From Gammaproteobacteria bacterium (GTDB lineage: Bacteria > Pseudomonadota > Gammaproteobacteria > Chromatiales > Chromatiaceae), in contig JAGRGY010000011.1 of assembly GCA_020445255.1 (NCBI GenBank), forward strand, positions 98,862 through 162,861: a stretch of 64,000 nt of DNA, given 5' to 3'. Positions within the stretch are counted from its first letter, which is position 1; the number at the start of each line of letters is the position of its first letter. The translations under genes and the position numbers were made by a program. This document shows positions 1 to 10,497 of the stretch, piece by piece. The notes beneath the pieces were generated by a model. That model did not search any database. It saw only the letters and a list, made by a program, of their open reading frames with translations, and had not been told where the DNA came from.

Positions 1-1320
<1,320 letters not shown>

Positions 1321-1344
1321 GCCAATCCTCACCCGATGGAATCC

Positions 1345-1380
1345 ACGCATCCGCGTAAATGCCCTTACGCGTCTGCGTAA
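1345..1380. promoter_or_regulatory. Tandem 14-bp repeats, probable enhancer sites
   Basis: Two direct repeats, ACGCATCCGCGTAA (1345-1358) and ACGCGTCTGCGTAA (1367-1380), start 22 bp apart, about two helical turns. The second lies in a perfect palindrome, TTACGC-GTCT-GCGTAA (1365-1380). A partial third copy (ACGCAT) begins near 1384. They lie 86-121 bp upstream of the -24/-12 promoter and just upstream of the divergent activator, as expected for an upstream activating sequence. The binding protein is inferred. Confidence 0.6.
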
Positions 1381-1465
1381 TCCACGCATTTGCATCATCG
1401 CCGCCCGCCCATGGGCCAATCATTTTTCCCTTTTGTCTCAATTACTTCAGAAATCCGCTGGCATC

Positions 1466-1481
1466 TGGCATGGGCTCTGCA
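1466..1481 (+). promoter_or_regulatory. Sigma-54 (-24/-12) promoter of the cyanate operon
   Basis: TGGCATGGGCTCTGCA matches the TGGCAC-N5-TTGCA consensus at all but two positions. The invariant GG (1467-1468) and GC (1479-1480) are separated by exactly 10 bases. Transcription would start near 1492 and give a leader of about 235 nt before the ATG at 1727. Confidence 0.7.
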
Positions 1482-1726
1482 ACGAGCTACATCGAACGTC
1501 TTCATCGGCCTCGGGGGTCGTCGTCGACGTCCGGTAATACGCACCTCCTCGGTGCGTACATCGCCGCGTGTGGCGCCTCCGTGCGCCGAGATCGATCCGT
1601 CTGGGTGCCAAACACACGCGCATGTGCTCGCCAGAGGGACTCGAGCAGGGGTCGTGCCAACACGGCCCGGCCGGCCGGGGCCGCCGGGGGCGATGGCTGT
1701 CATCAACGATCTAAGAGGGGAATGCA

Positions 1727-3238
1727 ATGTCCTTCAAGAGTCTGGGAGATCCCTTCGATGCGGGATCCGACCTTACGCACGGACCGGGTTGTTCGTGCCC
1801 CATCTGCGTGTTCGCCCGCAGTCAGACCCAAGCCGATTACGAATGTACCGAGACCGAACTGACCGCCAGGATCGAGAAGGCGGTGTTCGAAGGCAGCGAG
1901 ACGCCGGCCGGGCCCATGCCGTCCCTGCGCCATCCGATCGAATCCGCATCGGACAAGGCGGATGCCAATCCACTCGCGTCCTCCGAGGACATCATGGACC
2001 GGGTCATCGAGAGTGCGATCGTACGCTCGGTGTTTGGCCACCACGAACCGAGCCGGCGCGACTTCATGCGCATGATCGGCGGCGGCACGATGGCGGCGAT
2101 CCTGGCCAGCCTGTTCCCGATGGAGGCCGCCAAGGCCGCGATCAAGGATTCACTGGGCAAGCCCGAAAAGACCAAGCTGAAGATCGGTTTCGTGCCCATC
2201 ACCTGCGCGACCCCGATCATCATGTCGCACCCGATGGGCTTCTACGCCAAATACGGCCTCGACGTCGACGTGATCAAAACGGCCGGCTGGGCCGTTGCGC
2301 GCGACAAGTCGCTGGCTGGCGAATACGACGCCTCGCACATGCTGACGCCGATGCCACTTGCCATGTCGATGGGCGCGGGCTCGACCGCGATGCCGTTTCG
2401 CATGCCGCTGGTCGAGAACATAAACGGCCAGGCGATCGTGCTGCATGTCGACCACAAGGACAAGCGCGACCCCAAGATGTGGAAGGGCTTCAAGTTCGGT
2501 GTGCCTTTCGACTACTCGATGCACAACTTCCTGCTGCGCTACTACGTCGCCGAGCATGGCCTCGATCCCGACAAGGACATCCAGATCCGCGTCGTGCCAC
2601 CGCCGGAGATGGTCGCCAACCTGCGCGCCGGCAACCTCGACGGCTACCTGTCGCCCGACCCGTTCAACCAACGCGCGGTGTGGGAGAAAGTCGGTTTCAT
2701 TCACACCCTGACCAAGGACATCTGGGAAGGCCACCCATGCTGTGCGTTCGCCTGCTCGGAGAAATTCACCACCGAGTTGCCGAACACCTACGGTGCATTG
2801 ATGAAGGCGATCGTCGATGCCACCGCGTTTTCGCAGAAGGCCGAGAACCGCGTGGAGATTGCCAAGGCAATTGCACCGAAGAACTACCTGAACCAGCCCG
2901 AGGCGGTGATCGCCCAGGTGCTCACCGGTAAATACGCCGACGGGCTCGGCAACGTGCTGGACGACCCGAAACGCATCGATTTCGACCCCTTCCCGTGGCA
3001 CTCGATGGGCGTATGGATCCTTACGCAGATGAAGCGCTGGGGCTACATCAAGGGCGACATCGATTACAAGGCGATCGCCGAAGAGGTGTACCTCGCCGCC
3101 GACGCCAGCAGGATCATGACCGATCTCGGTTACACCGCGCCGGATCATACCTATGAGAAGTACACGATCATGGGCAAGGAGTTCGACCCGGACAAGGCCG
3201 AGGAATACGTCGACAGCTTCACCATCAAACGCGTCTGA
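1727..3238 (+). CDS. cynA: ABC transporter substrate-binding protein, NrtA/CmpA type (probable cyanate)
   Basis: This is the periplasmic binding protein of an NrtA/CmpA/CynA-type importer. Cyanate is inferred as ligand from the downstream cyanase; nitrate or bicarbonate-type ligands remain possible. The twin-arginine signal SRRDFMRMIGGG sits at residues 109-120, after an unusual extension containing a CSCPIC cluster (22-27). The binding fold runs from about 140 to 490. The first ATG has a strong AGAGGGG site and an internal ATG at 1994 (GAGG upstream) would remove the extension. Either could be used, so the N-terminus is uncertain. It is the first gene after the sigma-54 promoter. Confidence 0.85.
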   Translation: MSFKSLGDPFDAGSDLTHGPGCSCPICVFARSQTQADYECTETELTARIEKAVFEGSETPAGPMPSLRHPIESASDKADANPLASSEDIMDRVIESAIVRSVFGHHEPSRRDFMRMIGGGTMAAILASLFPMEAAKAAIKDSLGKPEKTKLKIGFVPITCATPIIMSHPMGFYAKYGLDVDVIKTAGWAVARDKSLAGEYDASHMLTPMPLAMSMGAGSTAMPFRMPLVENINGQAIVLHVDHKDKRDPKMWKGFKFGVPFDYSMHNFLLRYYVAEHGLDPDKDIQIRVVPPPEMVANLRAGNLDGYLSPDPFNQRAVWEKVGFIHTLTKDIWEGHPCCAFACSEKFTTELPNTYGALMKAIVDATAFSQKAENRVEIAKAIAPKNYLNQPEAVIAQVLTGKYADGLGNVLDDPKRIDFDPFPWHSMGVWILTQMKRWGYIKGDIDYKAIAEEVYLAADASRIMTDLGYTAPDHTYEKYTIMGKEFDPDKAEEYVDSFTIKRV

Positions 3239-3294
3239 GGAAACACGCGACGGGGTGGGCATGACGCGCCCGCCCCGTCGATCGGAAAGCCAAC

Positions 3295-4125
3295 ATGCTG
3301 CAATCGCTGAATGCCCGCGCCACGTTGTTGTCGATCGCTCTGCTGCTGTTCATGCTCGGCATCTGGGAGTTCGCCAACCATCCGCCCTCGGCGGACAAAC
3401 CGCTTACCGAGTACGAGATATTGATGGGCGGCGCCGATCAGGAGGCGCGCGTGCCCGCGCCGTCGGAGATCATCGGTCGCGCGGTCGAGGAGCTGTCCGA
3501 TCCTTTTTACGACGCCGGCCCCAACGACAAGGGCATCGGCATCCAGCTCGCCTACTCGATCTACCGCGTGCTGGCAGGTTACTTCCTCGCCGCGCTGCTG
3601 GCGATCCCGTTCGGTTTCCTGATCGGCATGTCGCCGCTGATGTACAAGGCAATGAACCCGTTCATCCAGGTGCTGCGCCCGATCTCGCCGCTGGCATGGA
3701 TGCCACTCGCGCTCTTCATCATCAAGGATTCCGAGACCTCATCGATTTTCGTCATCTTCATCTGCTCGATCTGGCCGATGCTGATCAACACCGCGTTCGG
3801 TGTCGCCAATGTCCGCCGCGACTGGATCAATGTGGCACGTACGCACGAGTTGTCGTCGCTGCGCACTGCGCTGACGGTGATCCTGCCGGCCGCCGCACCG
3901 ACCATCCTGACCGGCATGCGCATCTCGATCGGCATCGCCTGGCTGGTCATCGTCGCCGCCGAAATGCTGGTCGGAGGCACCGGCATCGGGTACTACGTGT
4001 GGAACGAGTGGAACAACCTCGATCTCACCAGCGTGATCTTCTCGATCCTGATGATCGGCGTGGTCGGGATGCTGCTCGACCTCGCGCTGTCGTACGCCAC
4101 CCGCCTCGTGCAGTACGAGGAATGA
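3295..4125 (+). CDS. cynB: ABC transporter permease, NrtB/CmpB/SsuC type
   Basis: This is the inner-membrane subunit of the anion importer. Its 276 residues begin with a hydrophobic segment (about 10-25). Several more membrane spans follow, and the cytoplasmic coupling loop is rich in short polar residues around 180-200 (ARTHELSS), typical of the BPD_transp_1 family. The start ATG at 3295 follows a GGAAAG site. The gene sits between the binding-protein and ATPase genes with short spacers, so the three form one transporter. The conserved EAA-type loop supports the family call; the ligand is inferred from context. Confidence 0.88.
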   Translation: MLQSLNARATLLSIALLLFMLGIWEFANHPPSADKPLTEYEILMGGADQEARVPAPSEIIGRAVEELSDPFYDAGPNDKGIGIQLAYSIYRVLAGYFLAALLAIPFGFLIGMSPLMYKAMNPFIQVLRPISPLAWMPLALFIIKDSETSSIFVIFICSIWPMLINTAFGVANVRRDWINVARTHELSSLRTALTVILPAAAPTILTGMRISIGIAWLVIVAAEMLVGGTGIGYYVWNEWNNLDLTSVIFSILMIGVVGMLLDLALSYATRLVQYEE

Positions 4126-4135
4126 GCCCCTCGCC

Positions 4136-5044
4136 ATGACCAGAGCCTTCCTCGAGATCGAAAACCTCGCCCGACGCTTCCCCGGCAGCGACGGTGAACT
4201 GACCGTGTTCGAGAACGCCAGCTTCACGATCGAAAAGGGCGAGTTCGTCTGCATCATCGGCCATTCCGGCTGCGGCAAGTCGACGATCATGAACGTGCTG
4301 GCCGGCCTCGATGCCCCCAGCGAGGGGCACGTGTTCATGGACGGCATCGAGGTAGCGGGACCGAGTCTCGACCGCGGCGTGGTGTTCCAGAACTACTCGC
4401 TGCTGCCCTGGCTCAGCGCGCTGCACAATGTGACGTTCGCGGTGCGGTCGCGCTGGCCGGGCTGGGACAAGGACAAGGTACGCGAACACAGCTACCGCTA
4501 CCTGAAGATGGTCGGCCTCGGCGACGGTGCCGAACTGCGCAAACCGTCGCAGCTGTCCGGCGGCATGCGTCAGCGGGTGTCGATCGCACGCGCATTCGCG
4601 ATCCAGCCCAAGCTGCTGCTGCTCGACGAGCCGTTCGGCGCTCTGGACGCGCTGACCCGCGGTACGATCCAGGACGAGCTGGTCAAGATCTGTGATGCGA
4701 CGCGCCAGACCGTGTTCATGATCACGCACGACGTCGACGAGGCGATCCTGCTCGCCGACCGCATCCTGTTGATGACCAACGGGCCGTATGCGCGTATCGC
4801 CGAGTCGGTCAAGGTGGAGCTCACCCACCCGCGCGAGCGCAGCACGATCATCCACGACCCGGGCTACTACCGGATCCGCAACCATCTCGTGGATTTCCTC
4901 GTGCGTCGATCGAAGGAACTCGCCGGCGTCGTCTCGGACACCGACACACCCTCGGTCACATCAACAACGCCGGTCGAGGTGAATCCCGCGGTCGCGGCCG
5001 CCGACCCACCCACGGCCAACAACGTCGGCGCCGCGAAGGCCTGA
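4136..5044 (+). CDS. cynD: ABC transporter ATPase, NrtD/SsuB/TauB type
   Basis: This nucleotide-binding subunit powers the importer. Visible motifs are Walker A GHSGCGKST (about 43-51), the Q-loop QNYSLLPW, the signature LSGGMRQRVSIARA and Walker B LLLLDEPFGALD, followed by the switch His in ITHDVDEA. The ABC core ends near residue 250. The last 50 residues are a low-complexity tail rich in Thr, Pro and Ala that does not look catalytic. The gene follows the permease by 10 bp. No solute-binding domain is fused, so it is the short type. Confidence 0.9.
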   Translation: MTRAFLEIENLARRFPGSDGELTVFENASFTIEKGEFVCIIGHSGCGKSTIMNVLAGLDAPSEGHVFMDGIEVAGPSLDRGVVFQNYSLLPWLSALHNVTFAVRSRWPGWDKDKVREHSYRYLKMVGLGDGAELRKPSQLSGGMRQRVSIARAFAIQPKLLLLDEPFGALDALTRGTIQDELVKICDATRQTVFMITHDVDEAILLADRILLMTNGPYARIAESVKVELTHPRERSTIIHDPGYYRIRNHLVDFLVRRSKELAGVVSDTDTPSVTSTTPVEVNPAVAAADPPTANNVGAAKA

Positions 5045-5080
5045 ACCGACAGACGATCACCCACAGCAGAGAATCCGCCG

Positions 5081-6475
5081 ATGACCGCATGCGCACAGGA
5101 AGCCAACCGACTGAAACCGCCAGCGAGCACCGCGGAGGCCGACTCACGCGTACCGGTCACCGTGCTGACGGGCTTCCTCGGTTCCGGCAAGACCACGCTG
5201 CTGAATCGCATCCTTGGCGAGCAGCACGGCAAGCGCATCGCGGTGATCGAGAACGAATACGGCGAAATCGGCATCGACCACGAACTGGTGGTGCAGGCCG
5301 ACGAAGAGATCTTCGAAATGAACAACGGGTGCATCTGTTGCACCGTGCGCGGCGACCTGATCCGCATCCTCGGCCGACTGATGCGACGCAGGCATCAGTT
5401 CGATCATATCCTGATCGAGACCACCGGCATGGCCGATCCGGGCCCGGTGGCACAGACGTTCTTCATGGATGACGAGATGAAAGACAAGCTGCGTCTCGAC
5501 GCGATCGTGACCGTGGTCGATGCGCATCACGTGATGCTGCACATGGACAGTGCCGAGTGCCGCGCGCAGCTGGCGTTCGCCGATGTCGTGCTGCTGAACA
5601 AATCCGATCTGGTCACCGAACAAGCGCTGCAGCGCCTTACCGACGACATCCGCGGATTCAACCGCCTGGCGACGATTCACCGCAGCGTGCGTGGCGACAT
5701 CCCGCTCGAGCATCTGCTGGACATCCGCGCCTTCGATCTCGAGGCACGCGCCGCCGACATGCCGGAGTTCCTGCGCGAGGAACTGCCGTTCGAGTGGGCC
5801 GGCCTGTACGAGCTCGCGGCCGGCGACTACGCGCTGCGCCTGCAGCCAGGCCCCGACCCCACGATCGACCTGGTCCTCGGCGGACCCGGTCTGCACGACA
5901 CGGCGGCTTTCGACGGCTGGAAGCGCGAGAGCATCACCTTGTATTCGGGCGACCCGGTGTTCGTCGCCGACGACCCGATCACCGCGGGCAACATGCTGTA
6001 CCGGCTGCCGGTCGACTCCAGCGATGGTGCCTGTGCCTCGATCCGCATCGCCGCGCCCGGGTGCTACGTGTTGTTCACCCAGCACCTGCCGGAAGAATTC
6101 GGTCTCGAGTTGAGTCGCGCCGACGAGCCCTGCGATCCATACGATGCCTATCGCTACGCCAGCCCGCACGAACACGACGATACGGTCGGATCGGTCGGCG
6201 TGCGGCTCGGCGGCGAACTCGACCCCGATCGCTTCGAGCGCTGGATGGTCGAGCTGTTGCGCCGGCGCGGCACCGACATCTTCCGCAGCAAGGGCGTCCT
6301 GAGCCTGCGCGGCGACCCCAGGCGCTTCGTCTTCCAGGGCGTACACATGCTGTTTGACGGCCAGGCCGGACGCGCGTGGCAGTCCGACGAGGCGCGCGAG
6401 AGCCAGCTCGTATTCATCGGCCGCGACCTCGACCGCGCCGAGCTGACCGAAGGGCTGCGGGCGTGTCTGGCCTAG
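5081..6475 (+). CDS. COG0523 (CobW/P47K-like) GTPase, putative metallochaperone
   Basis: This is a GTP-dependent metal chaperone of the CobW/COG0523 family. Walker [10 protein letters not shown] is at residues 31-39, the metal-binding CICC at 84-87 and the guanine-specific NKSD near 178. The CobW_C domain lies at the end (about 375-464). Between the G domain and CobW_C there is a long insertion, about 230-350, rich in beta-type residues. That resembles the long P47K-like members linked to nitrile and thiocyanate enzymes more than compact ZigA/YeiR types (inference). It lies between the transporter and cyanase genes and is presumably co-transcribed. The target metal and client are unknown. Confidence 0.88.
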   Translation: MTACAQEANRLKPPASTAEADSRVPVTVLTGFLGSGKTTLLNRILGEQHGKRIAVIENEYGEIGIDHELVVQADEEIFEMNNGCICCTVRGDLIRILGRLMRRRHQFDHILIETTGMADPGPVAQTFFMDDEMKDKLRLDAIVTVVDAHHVMLHMDSAECRAQLAFADVVLLNKSDLVTEQALQRLTDDIRGFNRLATIHRSVRGDIPLEHLLDIRAFDLEARAADMPEFLREELPFEWAGLYELAAGDYALRLQPGPDPTIDLVLGGPGLHDTAAFDGWKRESITLYSGDPVFVADDPITAGNMLYRLPVDSSDGACASIRIAAPGCYVLFTQHLPEEFGLELSRADEPCDPYDAYRYASPHEHDDTVGSVGVRLGGELDPDRFERWMVELLRRRGTDIFRSKGVLSLRGDPRRFVFQGVHMLFDGQAGRAWQSDEARESQLVFIGRDLDRAELTEGLRACLA

Positions 6476-7554
6476 CGGCGGTCGCGACGCCCGCACCGTT
6501 CGGGTGCGGTTGGTCACGGGCGCTCGACGACGCCGTGACCGACCTCGCCTGGGCGGCCGATGGCGCGCAGCTGTTCGTCGGCACGGCCGGTGGACTGGTA
6601 TATCGCTTCGCCAGCGACGGCGGCGAACAGCGGCACTGGCACGCGCACGATGGCGGCCTGACCCGCCTGTGCCCGCAGCCGGGCAATACCGGCGTCGTTG
6701 CCACCGCCGGCGAAGACGGACGCGTGCTGCTGTGGGACGCGAACGCGCAACAGGCATGCGAGACCCTGGCGAATGGCAGCGATTGGGTCGAACACCTGGC
6801 GTGGACGCCGGACGGCAGCGTACTCGCCGCCGCGGCGCGCAAGACCATCTCACTGTGGCGCGGCGGCGAGTCGCTCGGCATGTGGTTCGACGCCCGCCGA
6901 CACGTGCTGGCGATGGCGTGGGCACCCGACAACCGCCGCCTCGCCACCGCGGCAAACAAGGGCCTGTTCCTGTGGCGCCTCGACGGTGACGGCGCGGAAC
7001 CGGTGCCGCTGCTCAGTTTTCCCGGCGCACCGGTGGCGGTTGCGTGGCAGCCGAACGGCAAGGCCCTGGCGGTCGGCACACAGGACGGCTTCCTGCAGCT
7101 GTGGCTGCCGGGAAACGGCACCAAGGCGGCCCGTCAGCTGACCATGCGCGGCTACCCGAGCAAGGTCGCCTGCCTGGCCTGGCATCCCAGAACTGCACTG
7201 ATCGCGACGGCCGGCGGACCGGATATCGTGCTGTGGACACTGTCACGTGACGGTGGTGGCACGCAGGGCAATCCGTTACGCCACCATCGCGCGACCATTA
7301 CCGCGCTGGCCTGGTCCGACGATGGCGCGCTGCTGGCCTCCGGCGACCGCTCCGGCCGACTGTGTATCTCGGACGACACGGGTGACGTGGTCTTCACCCG
7401 CCGGTTCAACCACGAGATTGCCGCGCTGCAGTGGCGACCGGGACGTACCGTGCTGGCGCTCGGCGACAACGGCGGTGCATTGCACCTGGTCGATCGCCAT
7501 ACAGCAGCCGACCCTTTCGACCCGTCACCCACCCAGGAGAATCTCCGTGACTAA
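6463..7554 (+). CDS. WD40-repeat protein
   Basis: A 363-residue beta-propeller protein made almost entirely of WD40-like repeats. Recurring blocks read like [14 protein letters not shown] or [14 protein letters not shown], with about seven blades. It starts at a GTG (6463) overlapping the GTPase stop by 13 bp, with a GAAGG site nine bases upstream. No signal peptide is visible, so it is probably cytoplasmic. Its end overlaps the cyanase start by 8 bp, implying translational coupling. WD40 proteins are usually scaffolds; here it may bring the GTPase to its client (inference). Confidence 0.85.
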   Translation: MSGLAAVATPAPFGCGWSRALDDAVTDLAWAADGAQLFVGTAGGLVYRFASDGGEQRHWHAHDGGLTRLCPQPGNTGVVATAGEDGRVLLWDANAQQACETLANGSDWVEHLAWTPDGSVLAAAARKTISLWRGGESLGMWFDARRHVLAMAWAPDNRRLATAANKGLFLWRLDGDGAEPVPLLSFPGAPVAVAWQPNGKALAVGTQDGFLQLWLPGNGTKAARQLTMRGYPSKVACLAWHPRTALIATAGGPDIVLWTLSRDGGGTQGNPLRHHRATITALAWSDDGALLASGDRSGRLCISDDTGDVVFTRRFNHEIAALQWRPGRTVLALGDNGGALHLVDRHTAADPFDPSPTQENLRD

Positions 7555-7987
7555 AGACGATATGACGCTAGCCATTCTCGCCGCACGTAAGGACCGCGGT
7601 ATGAGCTGGGAGGCGCTGGCCGACGCCGTCGGCCTCGCGCCGGTGTTCCTCACCTCGGCGTGTCTCGGCATGAACAGCCTGAAACCCGAACACGCCGCAC
7701 GCGTCGCCGATACGCTCGGCCTCGACAACGAAGTCAGCGAGGCGCTGCAGGTTTTCCCGCACAAACACTGGGACAAACTCGTCCCGACCGACCCGGTGAT
7801 CTATCGCCTGTACGAGATCGTCGGCGTCTACGGCGACACCATCAAGGAGATCATTCACGAAAAGTTCGGTGACGGCATCATGTCGGCCATCGACTTCAGC
7901 ATGCACATCGACAAGGAACAGAACCCTGCGGGCGACCGTGTCGTCATCTCGATGAACGGCAAGTTCCTGCCGTACAAATCCTGGTAG
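7547..7987 (+). CDS. cynS: Cyanase (cyanate hydratase)
   Basis: It converts cyanate and bicarbonate to ammonia and CO2 through carbamate. The 146-residue length is close to the E. coli enzyme. Catalytic residues are present: Arg87 and Glu90 in YRLYE and Ser113 in IMSAIDF. The N-terminal HTH-like dimerisation domain is kept, and the end (GKFLPYKSW) matches the family. The start is a GTG preceded by AGGAGA, seven bases upstream; an ATG at 7562 is the alternative. It is coupled to the WD40 gene and identifies the substrate of the operon. Confidence 0.95.
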   Translation: MTKDDMTLAILAARKDRGMSWEALADAVGLAPVFLTSACLGMNSLKPEHAARVADTLGLDNEVSEALQVFPHKHWDKLVPTDPVIYRLYEIVGVYGDTIKEIIHEKFGDGIMSAIDFSMHIDKEQNPAGDRVVISMNGKFLPYKSW

Positions 7988-8038
7988 ACCGACCGGTCCC
8001 CCACTCCCCCGACAACAAGCACTCACGAGGTATCGGAG

Positions 8039-8695
8039 ATGAATCATTCCAGCACCCATTTCGTGCCGGCGACCCTGCCGGTCCGAATCTTCATCGCTGC
8101 AACCGGCCTGACGCTGTCGCCACTGGCCACCGCGCACCACGCCATGGGCGGCAGGACGCCGTCGACACTGTTCGAAGGTCTGCTGTCGGGCATTGCACAC
8201 CCTGTGATCGGCCTCGACCATCTCGCTTTCCTGCTCGTCGCCGCGTTGCTGACCGTGACATTGAAGGGGACAGCACGTTTCCTCGTGCCGCTGGCGTTCG
8301 TCGGCGCGACCGTCGCCGGCACGCTGTACCACGTCGCCGCAGCGGCGTTGCCGATGACCGAGACGCTGGTTGCGCTGTCGGCGCTGCTCGGCGGCGTTGC
8401 GGTGCTGCTGCTGAAGCGCAGTCTGCCCGCGATGTTGGTCGGCACGTTGTTTGCCGGTGTCGGCATCTTCCATGGCTACGCCTACGGGGAATCGATCGTC
8501 GGCGCCGAGCAGACGCCGCTGCTGTCCTACCTGCTCGGCTTCGCCGCCGTGCAGTACGCGATCATCGTCGGCACCGGCATGGCGCTCGCGAGGGTCGGGC
8601 GGCGGTCCGCACGCCTGCAGCGCCTGGCCATTGGCACCGGGGCTGCGCTGGCCGCGCTGACCGGCGCCGTGTTCCTTGGCCTCGGTCTTGCATGA
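8039..8695 (+). CDS. HupE/UreJ family membrane protein
   Basis: A 218-residue integral membrane protein with a cleavable N-terminal signal ending in TAHHAMGG. The family motif HPVIGLDHLAFLL is near residue 57 and HGYAYGESI near 145, each holding conserved histidines. HupE/UreJ proteins are linked to nickel or cobalt uptake in hydrogenase and urease clusters. Here no Ni enzyme is nearby, and the gene follows cyanase by 51 bp with a GAGGTATCGGAG site. It may supply metal to the COG0523 pathway (inference). No terminator hairpin was seen after it. Confidence 0.82.
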   Translation: MNHSSTHFVPATLPVRIFIAATGLTLSPLATAHHAMGGRTPSTLFEGLLSGIAHPVIGLDHLAFLLVAALLTVTLKGTARFLVPLAFVGATVAGTLYHVAAAALPMTETLVALSALLGGVAVLLLKRSLPAMLVGTLFAGVGIFHGYAYGESIVGAEQTPLLSYLLGFAAVQYAIIVGTGMALARVGRRSARLQRLAIGTGAALAALTGAVFLGLGLA

Positions 8696-8880
8696 CGCCG
8701 ATCCGCAGGTGGGCGCGCGGTCTGACCGCCGCGTGCCACCTGCCCTGCCGCCGCGGGTTGTCCGGATACGGTTGAGCAGGTGTCGATTCGACGGTATCGA
8801 CCGGTGGCACCGCCAGTGTGCAGTCCCGTGCCCGACCGGCGCATCTTGGAAACAGGTGCGTCTCCAGATGTCGTGACTCG

Positions 8881-9330
8881 CTACATCATCAGGCAGGCAA
8901 TCTCCTCGTCCTGCGAACGCAGCCGCACAACCAGATAGGCGAGCAGATTTCGATACACGACGGCACCCAGCGCGATATCGCCGTCGAGCAACTCGCGCAG
9001 TGCGTCATGATCGATCCGCAGCATCAGCCCCGGCGTTGAGGCGCTGACCCCCGCCATCGGCTGGAAATCGTCCATGAACGAATACTCGCCCAGCAGGTCG
9101 CCGGGACCGCGATGGGCGAGCGTACGCCCGCTGCTGCGCCGCCCACGCGCCGGCAGGTGCACCTTGAACGCGCCCTCGAGCAACAGATACAGATGACCGT
9201 TCGGTCGGTCAGCCTCGATGACGATGTCGTCCACAGCGACCTCGACGAGGTCACCGATTGCGTAGAGCGCCGCCTTGGCCCCGTCCGGCAGACCCTGTAT
9301 CAGCCAATGCCTGGCGTATGTCGGATGCAT
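8881..9330 (-). CDS. Cyclic-nucleotide-binding (CNB) domain protein
   Basis: A 149-residue stand-alone CNB-type beta-barrel. The barrel core has the pattern DRPNGHLYLLLEGAFKV and a phosphate-binding-cassette-like GPGDLLGEYSFMDD. The usual Arg of the cAMP pocket is not obvious, so binding of a nucleotide is uncertain. There is no C-terminal HTH, so it is not a complete Crp/Fnr regulator. It is the last gene of the leftward group behind metA (86-bp gap). Its target is unknown. Confidence 0.78.
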   Translation of the reverse strand: MHPTYARHWLIQGLPDGAKAALYAIGDLVEVAVDDIVIEADRPNGHLYLLLEGAFKVHLPARGRRSSGRTLAHRGPGDLLGEYSFMDDFQPMAGVSASTPGLMLRIDHDALRELLDGDIALGAVVYRNLLAYLVVRLRSQDEEIACLMM

Positions 9331-9416
9331 CGTGTGCCCTGTTCCGCAAACAACGAATCGCCCAGCGCCGCCTCAGTTACTTACGGCAAGTCAGGCGAGT
9401 GAGGGCCAGCCTGACA

Positions 9417-10487
9417 CTAACGCGCACCCAATGCCAGCGGGTCGTCGGGATCGATGCCGTCCATGAACGGCTTGCGGCGGTCGCTGTGCGTCACCTGGTA
9501 GACCAGGCCCATCCAGTTGCCGACGACCGCGTGCGCGGTATCGCGCCAGGTGTTGTCGAGGCCGCCGGACAGGAGCTCGTCGGGGAATGGCGGTTCGGGT
9601 GCGCCGGCCGCCAGCGCGGCATCGAGATGCGCACGATATTCGCGCAGCACGGCCTGCGCCCGCTCGCCGAAATAGTTGTCGACGAACGGCGGGTAGTCGC
9701 TCGTCTGCCCGGTCGCGTAGCGCACGACCTCGCGCTTGTACTCCTTCAACAGCGAGATGGTGTCGTACTCGGGATGACCCTGAAAGAACACAAACCGGAA
9801 ACCGTCAGCACTGGTCGCCAGATGCACGCCGACGTCGCTCTCGGCCAGCACGCGCAGGCCCGCGGCGCCGAACTGGGCCGGCGACACATCGTTCCAGCGC
9901 GAGTGAGGCACGTCGAAACGCGTGTTCACGTCGTGCACGAGCGGGTGATCACGCGCAACCAGACGGTGTGGGAACACGCCCCAGGTCTTGACCGGACGCG
10001 GAATGCGTCGCTGGCCGTAGCGGAACTCGAGCACCGCGTGGGTGGCAAGGCAGCTGCACAGGGTCGACGTCACGTGTGCAAAGGCCCAGTCGATGACGTC
10101 GATCAGGGGCCCCCAGAACGGCTGGGTCGCGAGATCCGGGCCAACCACGTTGGCGCCGGTGATGATCAGCGCATCGAGACCCTGGTCGCGCAGGTCCTCG
10201 AAGCGGTCGTAGTAGCGCGCCACGTAGTCGCGTGCCTCGGCGCTGCGCTGCAGTTGCGGCAGCGTGAACGGGTGCACGTAGAACTGCGCGATCGGGTTAC
10301 TGTCGCCGACCAGGCGGAAGAACTGGCGCTCGGTCGCCGCGAGCGCCTTGTCCGGCATCATGTTGAGCAGGCCGATGTGCAGCTCGCGGATATCCTGGTG
10401 CAGCGCCCGATCCGGCCGCAGCACGTTGACCCCCTCCTGACGCAGGCGGTCGAAGGTGGGCAGATCGTTGTGGGCGACTATCGGCAT
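9417..10487 (-). CDS. metA: Homoserine O-acyltransferase, MetA family
   Basis: It acylates homoserine, the first committed step of methionine synthesis. MetA signatures are present: HIGLLNMMPDKALAATE near the N-terminus, nucleophile Cys146 in SCLATHA, and the His238/Glu240 pair in QGHPEYD. At 356 residues it is longer than the E. coli enzyme (about 309), with extra sequence at the C-terminal end. Whether it uses succinyl- or acetyl-CoA cannot be told by eye. It lies 10 bp after the P-loop gene in a leftward group. Confidence 0.92.
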   Translation of the reverse strand: MPIVAHNDLPTFDRLRQEGVNVLRPDRALHQDIRELHIGLLNMMPDKALAATERQFFRLVGDSNPIAQFYVHPFTLPQLQRSAEARDYVARYYDRFEDLRDQGLDALIITGANVVGPDLATQPFWGPLIDVIDWAFAHVTSTLCSCLATHAVLEFRYGQRRIPRPVKTWGVFPHRLVARDHPLVHDVNTRFDVPHSRWNDVSPAQFGAAGLRVLAESDVGVHLATSADGFRFVFFQGHPEYDTISLLKEYKREVVRYATGQTSDYPPFVDNYFGERAQAVLREYRAHLDAALAAGAPEPPFPDELLSGGLDNTWRDTAHAVVGNWMGLVYQVTHSDRRKPFMDGIDPDDPLALGAR

Positions 10488-10497
10488 GGCATCGACC

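Noticed and set aside
5144..6955. Long minus-strand open frame of 603 codons opposite the GTPase gene
   Set aside because: It lies antisense to the COG0523 and WD40 genes, is full of Arg and Pro, and has no family motif. It is a high-GC shadow.
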